From Nevskiaceae bacterium (GTDB taxonomy: Bacteria > Pseudomonadota > Gammaproteobacteria > Nevskiales > Nevskiaceae), in contig SSEB01000011.1 in the NCBI GenBank assembly GCA_008012115.1, forward strand, positions 1 through 64,000: a stretch of 64,000 nucleotides of DNA, given 5' to 3'. The position numbers and the translations under genes are program-made. Below the pieces are notes generated by a model, which was not told where the DNA came from, searched no databases, and saw nothing but the letters and a program-made list of their open reading frames with translations. Every line of letters starts with the position of its first letter. The stretch's first letter is position 1. Below are positions 8,757 to 16,867 of the stretch, piece after piece.

Positions 8757-9182
8757 ATGAGCAACGACGCCGACATCCTGTATCCGTCCATCGTCATGGC
8801 GATGATGACGCTCCTGCTGCTGCTGGCGCTGGGCGCGCGTCGCTTCATCGCGGTGCGCCGGCGCGCCGTCAACCTGCGCTATTACCGCACCTACGACGAC
8901 GGCGGCGGCGAGCCGCCCGCGCTGCGCCGGCATTCGCGTCACGTGCAGAATCATTTCGAGGTGCCGCCGCTGTTCCACCTCGCAGTCTGGGGCACCTACG
9001 CCGCCGGCGATGTCACCGCCGCCACGATCGGCGCCGCCTGGTTCTTCGTCGCCACGCGCGTGGTGCATGCGGCGATCCATCTCGGTCCCAACAATGTCAG
9101 CCAGCGTTTCTTCGTGTTCGGACTCGGCGTGCTGGCGGTGCTGTACCTGTGGTTGCAACTGCTGCTGTCGCTGCTGGCCTGA
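8757..9182 (+). CDS. MAPEG-family membrane protein
   Basis: 141 residues with about four hydrophobic segments. RHSRHVQNHFEVPPLFHLAVWG matches the MAPEG pattern, where a conserved Asn/Glu loop links helices 1 and 2. VVHAAIHLGPNNV fits the family's R-x-x-H segment before helix 4. Eukaryotic relatives are glutathione-dependent membrane enzymes; bacterial members mostly have no proven activity. ATG at 8757 has GGGGAG 7 nt upstream, better than the GTG at 8751. Its stop abuts the stop of the convergent phosphoethanolamine transferase gene with no spacer. Confidence 0.8.
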   Translation: MSNDADILYPSIVMAMMTLLLLLALGARRFIAVRRRAVNLRYYRTYDDGGGEPPALRRHSRHVQNHFEVPPLFHLAVWGTYAAGDVTAATIGAAWFFVATRVVHAAIHLGPNNVSQRFFVFGLGVLAVLYLWLQLLLSLLA

Positions 9183-11057
9183 TCAGTCGTGGCAGCCGTT
9201 GGCTGCGAAGGCGGTGTCGTAGTCCAGCCGGTTGCGGCCGTCGATGGTGATCGTCCGGCGGCCGGCGCTGTAGCCGGTGCGCATGTAGCTGTGCGCCTGT
9301 AGCGACGGCGGCAGGGTGAAGCCGAAGGCGTCGAGCAGGCTGGCGTGGAAATCCGCCGCGTACACCGGCCTAGCGAGATTGGCGCGCGCACCGGCCAGGC
9401 GGTCGCCCAGTTGCGCGGCGTATTCCGGCGAGTACCAGAACAGCAGCGGCACGTGGAAATTCTGGCGCGCGTAGAAGCCGTTGCCGCTCTCCTTGCAGCC
9501 ATCGGCCGGCAGGGTCTGGCCGTGATCGGCGGTGTACCAGAGCGCGCGCAGGCCGTCCTGGCGCTGCAGGCGGGTCAGGATTTCGTCCAGCACGTAGTCG
9601 CTGTACAGCACGCTGTTGTCGTAGGCGTTGCCGATCGCGTCGGCGTGGGGACGGTCGAAGATGCCGATGCGCTCCAGCGGGCCCGGCGCCGGCAGGAAAT
9701 GCGCGAAATCGCCGGGATAGCGCCGCTGGTAGGGCGCGTGGCTGCCCAGCGTGTGCAGCACGATCAGGCGTTTGCGCCGCGGCTGCCGCAGCGCGCGGTC
9801 CAGTGCGTCGAGCAGCACGCCGTCGTTGCTGCCGAGGCTGGCGTAGGTGCCGGGATTGAGGAATTCGACGTGATCCGCCAGCCGCGCGTAGATGCCGACG
9901 GTGGTGTCGTGCGTGCCCACCGGCATCTGCGTCGACAGCCACCAGACCTCGAAGCCCGCCGATTTGAGCGCGTTGATCCATGACGGCTGGAAATGGAAGC
10001 GCGCGACATCCGCGACGCTGGCGCCGCTGAGCAGCACCGGCACCGAGGTGCGCGTGGCCGGCGTCACCGAGACGTCGTCGGCGAAGGCCAGCAGGTGTTC
10101 GCGGCGGGCGAGGCGCGGCGTGGTGGCGCGCGGATAGCCGTAGAGCTGCCAGTGATCGGCGCGCGAGGACTCGCCGATCACCACTACGTAGGTTTCCGTG
10201 GCCTCGGCCAGCGCCGGCGCCCGCGGCAGCACCAGCGCGGCCTGTCGCAACCCGGCGGCGTAGCGCTGCAGCAGCGCCTGCTGGCCGAGGTAATCGTGGA
10301 GCCGCAGCGGCAGGCCGAAGGGATAGCTGTCAACGAACACGTACAGCACCGGCGGATAGGTGCAGATGCCGGTGGCGCAGGCCATGTCCGCCTGACGGTG
10401 CCGCTGCGCCTCGTCGCTGGCCTGCTGGTAGGCCAGCAGCATGAGGACCAGGCAGGGGCCGAGCACGCCCAGCACCCAGCCGCGCGTGCGATGGCGCCAG
10501 GGCGCCACGTCGCGATGGAAGAAGCGCAGCAGAAGCAGCAGCGCTGTCAGCCAGGCCAGCGCCGCCAGCGGCCACAGCCACAGCCCGGCGCCGAGGTAGC
10601 CGCGGATCTCGTCCAGGTTGGTTTCGCCGAGGATGGCCAGGACGTGCGTCGACGTCGGCGCGCCGTAGCGGTCCAGGTAGAACAGCTCCACCGGCAGCCA
10701 CAACAGCGCCGGCAGGTGCAGCAGCAGCCAGAGCCAGGGCCGGCCGAGCAGCGCCAGCAGGGTCAGTTCGAACAGCACCACCGCGGGCAGCGGCGTGGCG
10801 TCGATCAGCAGCTGGCGCAGGCCGTCGATCCAGGCGGTGAAATCGTGCAGCGGACTCAGGCCGGCGAGGTCGTGGCTGCGGATCAGGTAGCCGTTGGGCC
10901 ACAGCATCAGCAGCAGCAACAGCAGGCACAGCGTCCAGCCGAGTCGGGTGCGGTTCAAGGGCGGGGCGGGGAAGGAGAGCTGGGCAGGAGTATCCTCAGG
11001 ACCGGCGGCGCGGACAAGCTGCGTCCGTTCGCCGGGCTGCCGCGTAACAGCGGTCAT
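9183..11057 (-). CDS. Phosphoethanolamine transferase, EptA/CptA type
   Basis: 624 residues. The N-terminal part has about five membrane helices, with the catalytic alkaline-phosphatase-fold domain in the periplasm. Key features are VVIGESSRADHW (first metal ligands), TPATRTSVPV with the nucleophile Thr, and WYTADHGQT with the Asp-His metal pair. Such enzymes move phosphoethanolamine from phosphatidylethanolamine to lipid A or core sugars, lowering surface charge and polymyxin binding. Which acceptor is used cannot be seen. The start at 11057 has no clear ribosome site; a GTG about 14 codons in is an alternative. The gene faces away from the peroxiredoxin gene, sharing a short 27-bp region. 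Confidence 0.85.
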   Translation of the reverse strand: MTAVTRQPGERTQLVRAAGPEDTPAQLSFPAPPLNRTRLGWTLCLLLLLLMLWPNGYLIRSHDLAGLSPLHDFTAWIDGLRQLLIDATPLPAVVLFELTLLALLGRPWLWLLLHLPALLWLPVELFYLDRYGAPTSTHVLAILGETNLDEIRGYLGAGLWLWPLAALAWLTALLLLLRFFHRDVAPWRHRTRGWVLGVLGPCLVLMLLAYQQASDEAQRHRQADMACATGICTYPPVLYVFVDSYPFGLPLRLHDYLGQQALLQRYAAGLRQAALVLPRAPALAEATETYVVVIGESSRADHWQLYGYPRATTPRLARREHLLAFADDVSVTPATRTSVPVLLSGASVADVARFHFQPSWINALKSAGFEVWWLSTQMPVGTHDTTVGIYARLADHVEFLNPGTYASLGSNDGVLLDALDRALRQPRRKRLIVLHTLGSHAPYQRRYPGDFAHFLPAPGPLERIGIFDRPHADAIGNAYDNSVLYSDYVLDEILTRLQRQDGLRALWYTADHGQTLPADGCKESGNGFYARQNFHVPLLFWYSPEYAAQLGDRLAGARANLARPVYAADFHASLLDAFGFTLPPSLQAHSYMRTGYSAGRRTITIDGRNRLDYDTAFAANGCHD

Positions 11058-11084
11058 CGACCGTCATTTTTCGAGGAGTGCGTC

Positions 11085-11648
11085 ATGCTGAAATCTTCCA
11101 GGATGCGTCGCTGGGCGACGCTGTCGCTGCTGGCGGCCGCCATGCCCGTGTATGCCAGCCTCAAGCTCGGCGCCCACGCGCCGGACTTCAACGTGCAGGG
11201 CGCGCTGGACGGCAAGCCCTTCGCGTTCTCGCTGGCCGATGCGCTCAAGCAGGGGCCGGTGGTGCTGTACTTCTACCCCAAGGCCTTCACCTCCGGCTGC
11301 ACCGTGGAGGCGCACCTGTTCGCCGAGGCCTCCGACCAATTCAAGGCGCTGGGCGCGCAGGTCATCGGCCTGTCCGGCGACGATATCGACACGCTGAAGA
11401 AATTCTCGGTGGCCGAGTGCCGCAGCAAGTTCCCGGTGGCCGCCGACCCGGATCTCAAGGTGGCCAAGGCCTACGACGCCACGCTGTTCATGTGGCCGGG
11501 GCATGCTGACCGCACGTCCTATGTGATCGCGCCGGACGGCACGGTGATCTACAGCTACTCCGCGCTGGCGCCCGACCAGCACGTCTCCGGCGCGCTGCAG
11601 GCGCTGCGCGACTGGCGCCAGCAGCACCCGCTGGCGGCGGCCAAGTAA
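11085..11648 (+). CDS. Exported peroxiredoxin (AhpC/TSA, BCP-like)
   Basis: 187 residues. The N-terminus (MRRWATLSLLAAAMPVYA) is a signal peptide, so the enzyme is probably periplasmic. The thioredoxin-like fold carries FYPKAFTSGCTVEAH with the peroxidatic Cys, in the place of the usual FYPxxxTxxC. A second Cys, in VAECRSKFP, could act as resolving residue. It would reduce hydroperoxides to water or alcohols; the thiol donor is unknown. GAGGAG lies just before the ATG at 11085. BCP-type enzymes are normally cytoplasmic, so the leader is a small departure. Confidence 0.87.
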   Translation: MLKSSRMRRWATLSLLAAAMPVYASLKLGAHAPDFNVQGALDGKPFAFSLADALKQGPVVLYFYPKAFTSGCTVEAHLFAEASDQFKALGAQVIGLSGDDIDTLKKFSVAECRSKFPVAADPDLKVAKAYDATLFMWPGHADRTSYVIAPDGTVIYSYSALAPDQHVSGALQALRDWRQQHPLAAAK

Positions 11649-11651
11649 GCC

Positions 11652-12521
11652 TCAGCGGCGCGGCGGCAGCGGCAGCAGCGCCGAGGTGCGCTGCATGTAG
11701 GCGCGGTAGGCCGGGCGCCGTTCGAGACTGCGGTTGTCCATGAACGGAATGCTGGCGAAGACGAACATCGCCGTCATCGCCAGCGCGCCCGGCACGATCC
11801 ACGGCCACTGCGCCGGCGCGCTGGCCAGCCCGAACAGCATCAGGCCCCACCAGAAGGCCAGCTCGCCGAAATAATTCGGGTGCCGCGACCAGGCCCAGAG
11901 GCCGCGATCCATGATCGCGCCCGGCGTGCGCTGCGCCACGAAGGCGTGCAACTGCAGGTCGGCGACGGTCTCGATGACGATGGCGCCGAGCGTGACCGCC
12001 GCCGCCAGCGTATCGAGCGCGCCCAGCGGCGCCGTGCCGCGCGTCATCACCGCGTACACCGGCAGGCAGCCCAGGAACACCTGCACGGTCGGGAACAGGT
12101 GGATGCCGAAGAAATCCGCCAGCACCGCGTGGCGACCGGCGCGGGCGCGCACCAGCGGGTAGCGCCAGTCCTCGTGGTGCAGGCCGCCCCAGTGCACCGC
12201 CCAGTTGGTGGTGAGGCGGATCGCCCACAGCCACACCAGCACCGTCACCAGCCCTGCGCGCAGGGTGTCCGGCGTCACCGGGCTGCGCCACCACCACCAC
12301 AGCACCAGCAGCGGCGGAATCACGCTCCAGTAGGCGTCGTAGAAACTGGAATTGCGGTAGCCCAGGCTGAACGCGAAGATCACGCCGGTGGCGACCGCGT
12401 CGGCCAGCAGCGCGTCCCAGGGCGGCGGCAGCGCCAGCGTGCCGAGCACCGCGGCCCCCGCGCCGATGCACGCGGCGTAGGCCAGGGTGATCAATCCGTA
12501 TTCCGAAGGTTTCGCCGCCAT
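11652..12521 (-). CDS. DUF1295 membrane protein (steroid 5-alpha-reductase-like)
   Basis: 289 residues with about seven hydrophobic segments. The C-terminal signature LWAWSRHPNYFGELAFWWGL is the DUF1295/ICMT-like motif that in relatives contacts NADP(H) or methyl donors. DRGLWAWSRHPN is also shared with steroid 5-alpha reductases. Bacterial DUF1295 proteins are thought to act on polyprenyl or sterol-like lipids, but the reaction here is not known. The stop lies 3 bp from the end of the convergent peroxiredoxin gene. Confidence 0.8.
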   Translation of the reverse strand: MAAKPSEYGLITLAYAACIGAGAAVLGTLALPPPWDALLADAVATGVIFAFSLGYRNSSFYDAYWSVIPPLLVLWWWWRSPVTPDTLRAGLVTVLVWLWAIRLTTNWAVHWGGLHHEDWRYPLVRARAGRHAVLADFFGIHLFPTVQVFLGCLPVYAVMTRGTAPLGALDTLAAAVTLGAIVIETVADLQLHAFVAQRTPGAIMDRGLWAWSRHPNYFGELAFWWGLMLFGLASAPAQWPWIVPGALAMTAMFVFASIPFMDNRSLERRPAYRAYMQRTSALLPLPPRR

Positions 12522-12600
12522 GCCGCACTCCCGCCGATGGACTGGACGGCACTATGCCGGCGCGGCCGCCGGCACACCTAGTCCGGCCGGAGGAGAGTGC

Positions 12601-12879
12601 TCAGGGAATCCAGTTCCACAGGTCCGGTTGCGCGTGCAGCCAGTCGTGCGCCGCGGTCTTGGCGTCGTGGTCGCTGGCGGAGATCGAATAGGCGCTGTCG
12701 AGATCGCGCTCGTCGGTGGTCAGCGCCAGGCCCTGCAGGAAGGCGCCGTCCTTGAGGAAGCGGATGTAATCGCCGATGTTGCGGTCGTAGGCCTGCGCCG
12801 CCTCGGCGCTGCCGTGTTCGATCATCAGCGTCTTGCGGCGGTGGCTGGGCAGATGGATGGTGATGGTGGCGTGCGACAT
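12601..12879 (-). CDS. Small conserved-looking protein of unknown function
   Basis: 92 residues, soluble. I do not recognise the family. There are short beta-like stretches (ATITIHLP; AYSISASDHDAK) around a helical middle, and the C-terminus HDWLHAQPDLWNWIP is Trp-rich. The second half faintly recalls YCII-type alpha-beta barrel proteins, but not enough to call. ATG at 12879 has GGAG 9 nt upstream, better placed than the longer frame to 13095. The next minus-strand gene is 79 bp downstream. Confidence 0.6.
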   Translation of the reverse strand: MSHATITIHLPSHRRKTLMIEHGSAEAAQAYDRNIGDYIRFLKDGAFLQGLALTTDERDLDSAYSISASDHDAKTAAHDWLHAQPDLWNWIP

Positions 12880-13040
12880 GCGGACCGCTCCAGAGGATGG
12901 ATGGGGACTGCCGCCACACGGTACCCCGGCGGCGGCGGGCCGTACAAGGCCGCCGGGTTTACCTTTCTTGACCGCGCCCGGCTTTCGCCGCGCGGCGAAG
13001 CTTGCTACAAAGCGCGGCAGATTCCTCCCGAGGCCGAGCG

Positions 13041-13283
13041 ATGCGCTTACCGCTGCTGCTGATTCCCGTCCTGCTGGCCGCCTGCGTCTCGGCACCGCCG
13101 GCGCCGCTCGAACCCTGTGCCAAGTACTGCAGCTCGCGCGAGGACGGCTACCAGTGGGCGCAGCGTGCGCACTTGGGCGATGCGCGCAGCTGCGTGGGTT
13201 ATCCCGCCGCCTTCATTGCCGGCTGCCAGGATGCGGTGATGGACCTGCAGCAGGCGCTGGCGCCGGGGCGCGACGGGCTCTGA
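13041..13283 (+). CDS. Small Cys-rich lipoprotein
   Basis: 80 residues. A short basic N-terminus and hydrophobic run end in a lipobox (VLLAAC), so the mature protein should be lipid-anchored, probably at the outer membrane (Val/Ser after Cys). The mature part has four further Cys (CAKYC, SCVGY, GCQDA), suggesting disulfides in the periplasm. No family is recognised. The ATG at 13041 was chosen because the lipoprotein signal begins there; an upstream in-frame ATG at 13002 would put a charged stretch ahead of it. Confidence 0.65.
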   Translation: MRLPLLLIPVLLAACVSAPPAPLEPCAKYCSSREDGYQWAQRAHLGDARSCVGYPAAFIAGCQDAVMDLQQALAPGRDGL

Positions 13284-13296
13284 CGGCCGGTCGATG

Positions 13297-13719
13297 TCAG
13301 GCCGCGGCGCCGCGCGGCCGCAGGATCGACTTGGTGACGGTGGCGCGCGCCAGCAGTTCGCCCTTGCAGTGCATTGCCGCTTCCATGAAGGCGACGTTGC
13401 GGCCGCGCTTGATCACGCGGCCGGTGGTGACGATGCGGTCGCCATGCTGCGCCGCGCGCAGCAGCGACACGTGCAGATCGTGCGTCGCCGCGTTTTCGCC
13501 TTCGGCGAGCTGGCCGATCAGGGCGGCGTAACAGGCCATGTCGCAGAGCGTGTAGGCGACGCCGCCGTGGAAGGCGCCGCGCGCGTTGACCGTCGCCTCG
13601 CTCACCACGATCTCGATCGTGGCGATGCCGTCGCCGGCGTCGATTTTGTCCACGCCCATGAAGCGGTGCAGCGGATGGCTTTCGATGGCGGCGAGGATCG
13701 CCGCGGCCTGCGGATTCAC
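13297..13719 (-). CDS. PaaI-type hot-dog thioesterase
   Basis: 140 residues. NARGAFHGGVAYTLCDMA is the family's core motif: the Asn and HGG line the active site and the Asp at the helix start is the usual catalytic residue. Members hydrolyse acyl-CoA or aryl-CoA esters. The gene starts with GTG at 13719, overlapping the stop of the upstream hydrolase gene as GTGA, so translation is probably coupled. Substrate range cannot be told. Confidence 0.85.
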   Translation of the reverse strand: MNPQAAAILAAIESHPLHRFMGVDKIDAGDGIATIEIVVSEATVNARGAFHGGVAYTLCDMACYAALIGQLAEGENAATHDLHVSLLRAAQHGDRIVTTGRVIKRGRNVAFMEAAMHCKGELLARATVTKSILRPRGAAA

Positions 13720-14624
13720 AGCTTGAAGCCCGGCGTCATCAGGCCCTGCGCGGTGAGCGCACGAACCGTGTCGCCGTCGTGGCCGGGCACCAGTTTCACC
13801 TCCGGCGCCGACTGCGTGAGCGCATGCAGGGCCGCGAACTCGCCCAGCACCTGCTGGCGGTTCTCGCCGATCATCGCGGTCATGAACAGCGGCCGCTCGC
13901 GCACCTGTTCGATATTGCGCATCTGCCAGCTGACGTCGCCGAGCAGCAGCAGCTCGCGGCCGTCGGCGCGCTGCACGTAGACGATCTGGCTGCCCGGCGT
14001 GTGGCCCGGCGACTTGATCAGCACCACGCCCGGCGCCAGCGCCATCATGCCGTCGTAGCGCAGCGGCTGGTACCCCTGCATCGCCGCCGCCGGCAGCGCG
14101 GCCGGTGCCATGCCCTTGGGATTGTCGAGCTGCTCGTCGGTGAGCCGCAGTGCCGGCAGCAGTTGCGTCAGATGCGGGTGCGCGGCGAGACCGCCGATGT
14201 GGTCCATGTGCTCGTGCGTGAGCACGATCAGCGAGGCTTTTTCCATCGCCGCCTGCAGGTGCGCGTAGGCGGTGTCGTCATACATCGGCACCAGGAAATC
14301 CGGCTTGGCGAGCTCGCGGTTCATCGCGGTGTCGACGATCACGGTCTTGTCCGGGTACACCAGCTGCCAGGCCATCACCGGGATCGGTGTCCAGCGCCAG
14401 GGCGCGCCGGCCATCACCATGGCCTCGGCGAAGCGGAAATCCATCACGTGCTCGTAGCGCAGCTCGGTCGGCTTGTCGCCCGGCAGGCTCTGCGCCAGCG
14501 CGCGGATGCGCGGCAGGTCCAGCGCGTAGTCGTGGTTGGGCGGTGGGCTGTACTGCACCAGCGCGTACCAGGCCGGCAGGCCCAGGGCCAGCAACACCAG
14601 CGCGATTCTCAGCAGTGTTTTCAT
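13716..14624 (-). CDS. MBL-fold metallo-hydrolase with N-terminal anchor
   Basis: 302 residues. The first 20 residues (RIALVLLALGLPAWYALV) form a membrane anchor or uncleaved signal, which puts the catalytic domain in the periplasm. The zinc-site motif THEHMDHIGG, then HTPGSQ, LLLGDVSW and VPGHDGD give the full set of metal ligands of a beta-lactamase-fold hydrolase. Such enzymes cleave lactones, thioesters or similar bonds, and the substrate here is unknown. It is first in a two-gene unit with the overlapping PaaI-type thioesterase, which would suit successive steps on an ester or thioester. Confidence 0.82.
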   Translation of the reverse strand: MKTLLRIALVLLALGLPAWYALVQYSPPPNHDYALDLPRIRALAQSLPGDKPTELRYEHVMDFRFAEAMVMAGAPWRWTPIPVMAWQLVYPDKTVIVDTAMNRELAKPDFLVPMYDDTAYAHLQAAMEKASLIVLTHEHMDHIGGLAAHPHLTQLLPALRLTDEQLDNPKGMAPAALPAAAMQGYQPLRYDGMMALAPGVVLIKSPGHTPGSQIVYVQRADGRELLLLGDVSWQMRNIEQVRERPLFMTAMIGENRQQVLGEFAALHALTQSAPEVKLVPGHDGDTVRALTAQGLMTPGFKL

Positions 14625-14695
14625 CGGTATCGTCCCTGTACTGAATGGCTAATGAGTGAGGCGAATTATGTGTCGGTGCCGATGGGTCGCGAGGC

Positions 14696-15553
14696 TCAAT
14701 GCCGGCTGCGCTCGGCCAGCACCGGCGGCACCCAGTCCGGCTGCAGCGTCTTCAGCGGATGGCGCGCCGTGACCTGGCCCATGAACGGCGGCCAGATGCT
14801 GTAGCCCAGCAGTTGCTGCACGCGCGGCGACATCTCGCGCACCAGCGGCGGGGGCACGCCGAGGTAGAAATTCTCCTGCGTGCGCGCCCAAGGCTCGCAA
14901 TACTGGTTGGAGAAGGCCAGCCGCGGCGCGGTGCTGACGTTGGCGCCGCCACGGTGCAGCAGGGTGCCGAGAAACACCACGCAGGCGCCGGCCGGCATGC
15001 GCAGCGGCACCAGCTGGCGCACCAGCGCCTGACGCGCGGGCGCATCGGCATCGAGTCCGTCGTAGATGCCGGCGATCTCGTCGTCGCTCCAGCGGTGGCT
15101 GCCGGGCAGGAGTTCGGTGCCGCCATTGTCGGCGGTGAAGGCATCGACCGCGACGATGGTGGACACGCTGATCGCCGGGCGCGGACGCGGGATGCGATAG
15201 AACTGGTCGTCGTAGTGCAGGGGCTGCGGCGTCTCGCCGGGGTGGATGCAGATCGCCTGGCTGGCGGTGAGCAGGTAGCCCGGTTGCAGGAAACGGTCGA
15301 GCAGCGCCAGCACGCGCGGCTCCTCCACCAGGCGCTCGAAGATTCTGGCGCGCGCCACCAGGGTGTAGACGCGCTCGGTCTTGTAGCCCTCGAAGTTGTT
15401 GCGGCCGGCGTGCGTGTCGAGATGCGGCGCCAGCCCCTCGCGCACGGCGCGCAGCTGATCGCGCGACAGGAAGTCCTCGATGACGGTGTAGCCGTCGCGC
15501 TGCAGGCGCTGCGCATGCGCGTCGGTGTCGAAGGCGGCCAGCGGGTCGGTCAT
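14696..15553 (-). CDS. Phytanoyl-CoA dioxygenase-family protein
   Basis: 285 residues. An Fe(II)/2-oxoglutarate oxygenase fold is indicated by LHYDDQFY (HxD iron ligands), a distal LLHRGGANVS supplying the second His, and a basic residue for 2-oxoglutarate soon after (PRLAFSNQY). PhyH-type enzymes hydroxylate branched acyl-CoAs or other small molecules. ATG at 15553 follows AGGA by 7 nt, whereas a longer frame to 15592 is not supported. It is divergent from the hot-dog thioesterase gene 110 bp away. The substrate is unknown. Confidence 0.85.
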   Translation of the reverse strand: MTDPLAAFDTDAHAQRLQRDGYTVIEDFLSRDQLRAVREGLAPHLDTHAGRNNFEGYKTERVYTLVARARIFERLVEEPRVLALLDRFLQPGYLLTASQAICIHPGETPQPLHYDDQFYRIPRPRPAISVSTIVAVDAFTADNGGTELLPGSHRWSDDEIAGIYDGLDADAPARQALVRQLVPLRMPAGACVVFLGTLLHRGGANVSTAPRLAFSNQYCEPWARTQENFYLGVPPPLVREMSPRVQQLLGYSIWPPFMGQVTARHPLKTLQPDWVPPVLAERSRH

Positions 15554-15663
15554 CGGGCGATCCTGCGTCGGGGCAGGCGCCGATGATCGCATGCTTCGCG
15601 CGCAGAACCACGATTACCCGGCGCGGGGCGATACACTGCGTCCTCGCCTTCGAGAGTTTCGCC

Positions 15664-16122
15664 ATGACGCCCAATCCCGCCTACATCCGCGCCCTGCAGG
15701 AGAGCGTGCGCACCGCGCCGTATCCCGCGCTGCTGGGCATGACCCTGGCCGACATCGCCATCGACGATTGCCGCATCGAGCTGGAGCTGGCGGAGCGTCA
15801 CCTGCAACCCTTCGGCATCGTCCACGGCGGCGTGCTGGCCACGCTGATCGACACCGCCACCTTCTGGGCCGGCTTCCTGCGTCTGCCGGAAGACGCCGGC
15901 CTGGTGAACGTCGATCTCAAGCTCAACTACCTCAAGGCGGTGTCGCGCGGTCGCCTGCGTGCGGAAGGCCGCTGCCTGCGGCCCGGCCGCCAGATCAGCT
16001 ACACCGAGGCCAGCGTGTTCGACGAGGCCGGCGAGCTGATTGCGCACGGCACCTCGACGCTGATGGCGCTGCCGGGCAAGGGACTCAAACTCGGCCTGCC
16101 GAAGTTTCTGAAGGACGCCTGA
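15664..16122 (+). CDS. PaaI-like hot-dog thioesterase
   Basis: 152 residues. The active-site segment FGIVHGGVLATLIDTATFWAG is the hot-dog thioesterase signature (HGG followed by the helix carrying Asp). The DLKLNYLKAV strand and the ASVFDEAGELIAHGTST strand complete the fold. It would release acids from acyl-CoAs. The ATG at 15664 is the last good start before the conserved region. Copy 3 of the 114-bp element begins 13 bp after its stop. With the neighbouring dioxygenase it may act on unusual acyl-CoAs, which is an inference from position only. Confidence 0.85.
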   Translation: MTPNPAYIRALQESVRTAPYPALLGMTLADIAIDDCRIELELAERHLQPFGIVHGGVLATLIDTATFWAGFLRLPEDAGLVNVDLKLNYLKAVSRGRLRAEGRCLRPGRQISYTEASVFDEAGELIAHGTSTLMALPGKGLKLGLPKFLKDA

Positions 16123-16135
16123 GCCGCGAAACGCC

Positions 16136-16249
16136 GCCACCCGCTAGCCACCGATGGCGGGGCGTGTGCGTTAAATATTATTTATTGAATTAAAATACTT
16201 TAAATAAAATAAAACAAATTGCCCAGAGAAACCGCGGACAGCGGGTGGG
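16136..16249. repeat. 114-bp palindromic AT-core element, copy 3 (reverse orientation)
   Basis: GCCACCCGCT opens it and AGCGGGTGGG closes it (9 of 10 paired). The core, at about 16171-16214, is A/T only apart from a few bases. GCCCAGAG at about 16221 is the reversed form of the CTGGG box. It lies between the convergent thioesterase and darP genes, 13 bp and 53 bp from their stops. Confidence 0.94.
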
Positions 16250-16302
16250 CAAAAAGTTGTCGTTGCGAGCGCTGGTCCAGTGCTGTCTTGCCGCCTTCCA
16301 GA

Positions 16303-16866
16303 TCACCGCGCCTCGGGTGGTGCCGTCGACGCCAGCGCCGCGCGCACGGCGCGGAACAGTTCGCGGTAGGCGCGACCCTTGGGGTCGCTGCCGGTGACGG
16401 CGGCGCGCTGGCGCTCGTGGCGCGCGTCGGCCACCAGCTTCTTCAGCGCCGCGGTGTCGCCGGCGGGATGCGCCTGCGTCCACGCGGCCCAGGCGTCGGT
16501 CTCGGCGATCAGGCGCTCGCGCCAGTGCTCGATGTCGCGCAGCTGCCGCACGCTGCGCACCTTGTCGGCATGCAGGGCCGCCACGGCGGCGCGGAACGGC
16601 GTCACGTCGAAGTCGCGCAGCAGCTTGCCGACATAGCCCATCTGCCGCTTGCGCGCGCCGTGGTTGGTGAAGCGTCGCAGGTCGCGCAGGGCGGTGCGCA
16701 GGCCCTCGTCATCGACCAGCGCGTCGAGCTGCTCGTCGGTCAGTTGCAGCATGGCGACGCCGAGTTCCTCCAGCGCCAGCATGTCGCGCTTGCGCTGCGA
16801 CTTGCTCGGGCCCTCGTCGAAGCCGTCCTCGCCATTCTCGTCGCGGGGCTCGTAGCGTTTTCTCAT
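16303..16866 (-). CDS. darP: Ribosome-associated DUF615 protein (YjgA/DarP)
   Basis: 187 residues, highly charged and helical. PSKSQRKRDMLALEELG at the start, RRFTNHGARKRQMGYVGKLLRD in the middle and DPKGRAYRELFRAVR at the end are the diagnostic stretches of the YjgA/DarP family, which associates with late 50S ribosomal precursors. The ATG follows the stop of the P450 gene by one base (TGAGATG), so it is probably translated from the same message. That pairing with a P450 is not a functional link I can explain. Confidence 0.9.
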   Translation of the reverse strand: MRKRYEPRDENGEDGFDEGPSKSQRKRDMLALEELGVAMLQLTDEQLDALVDDEGLRTALRDLRRFTNHGARKRQMGYVGKLLRDFDVTPFRAAVAALHADKVRSVRQLRDIEHWRERLIAETDAWAAWTQAHPAGDTAALKKLVADARHERQRAAVTGSDPKGRAYRELFRAVRAALASTAPPEAR

Positions 16867-16867
16867 C

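Noticed and set aside
12880-13095. A longer start for the 92-residue gene at 12601
   Set aside because: The extra part overlaps the start of the divergent lipoprotein gene, and the ATG at 12879 has a good ribosome site.
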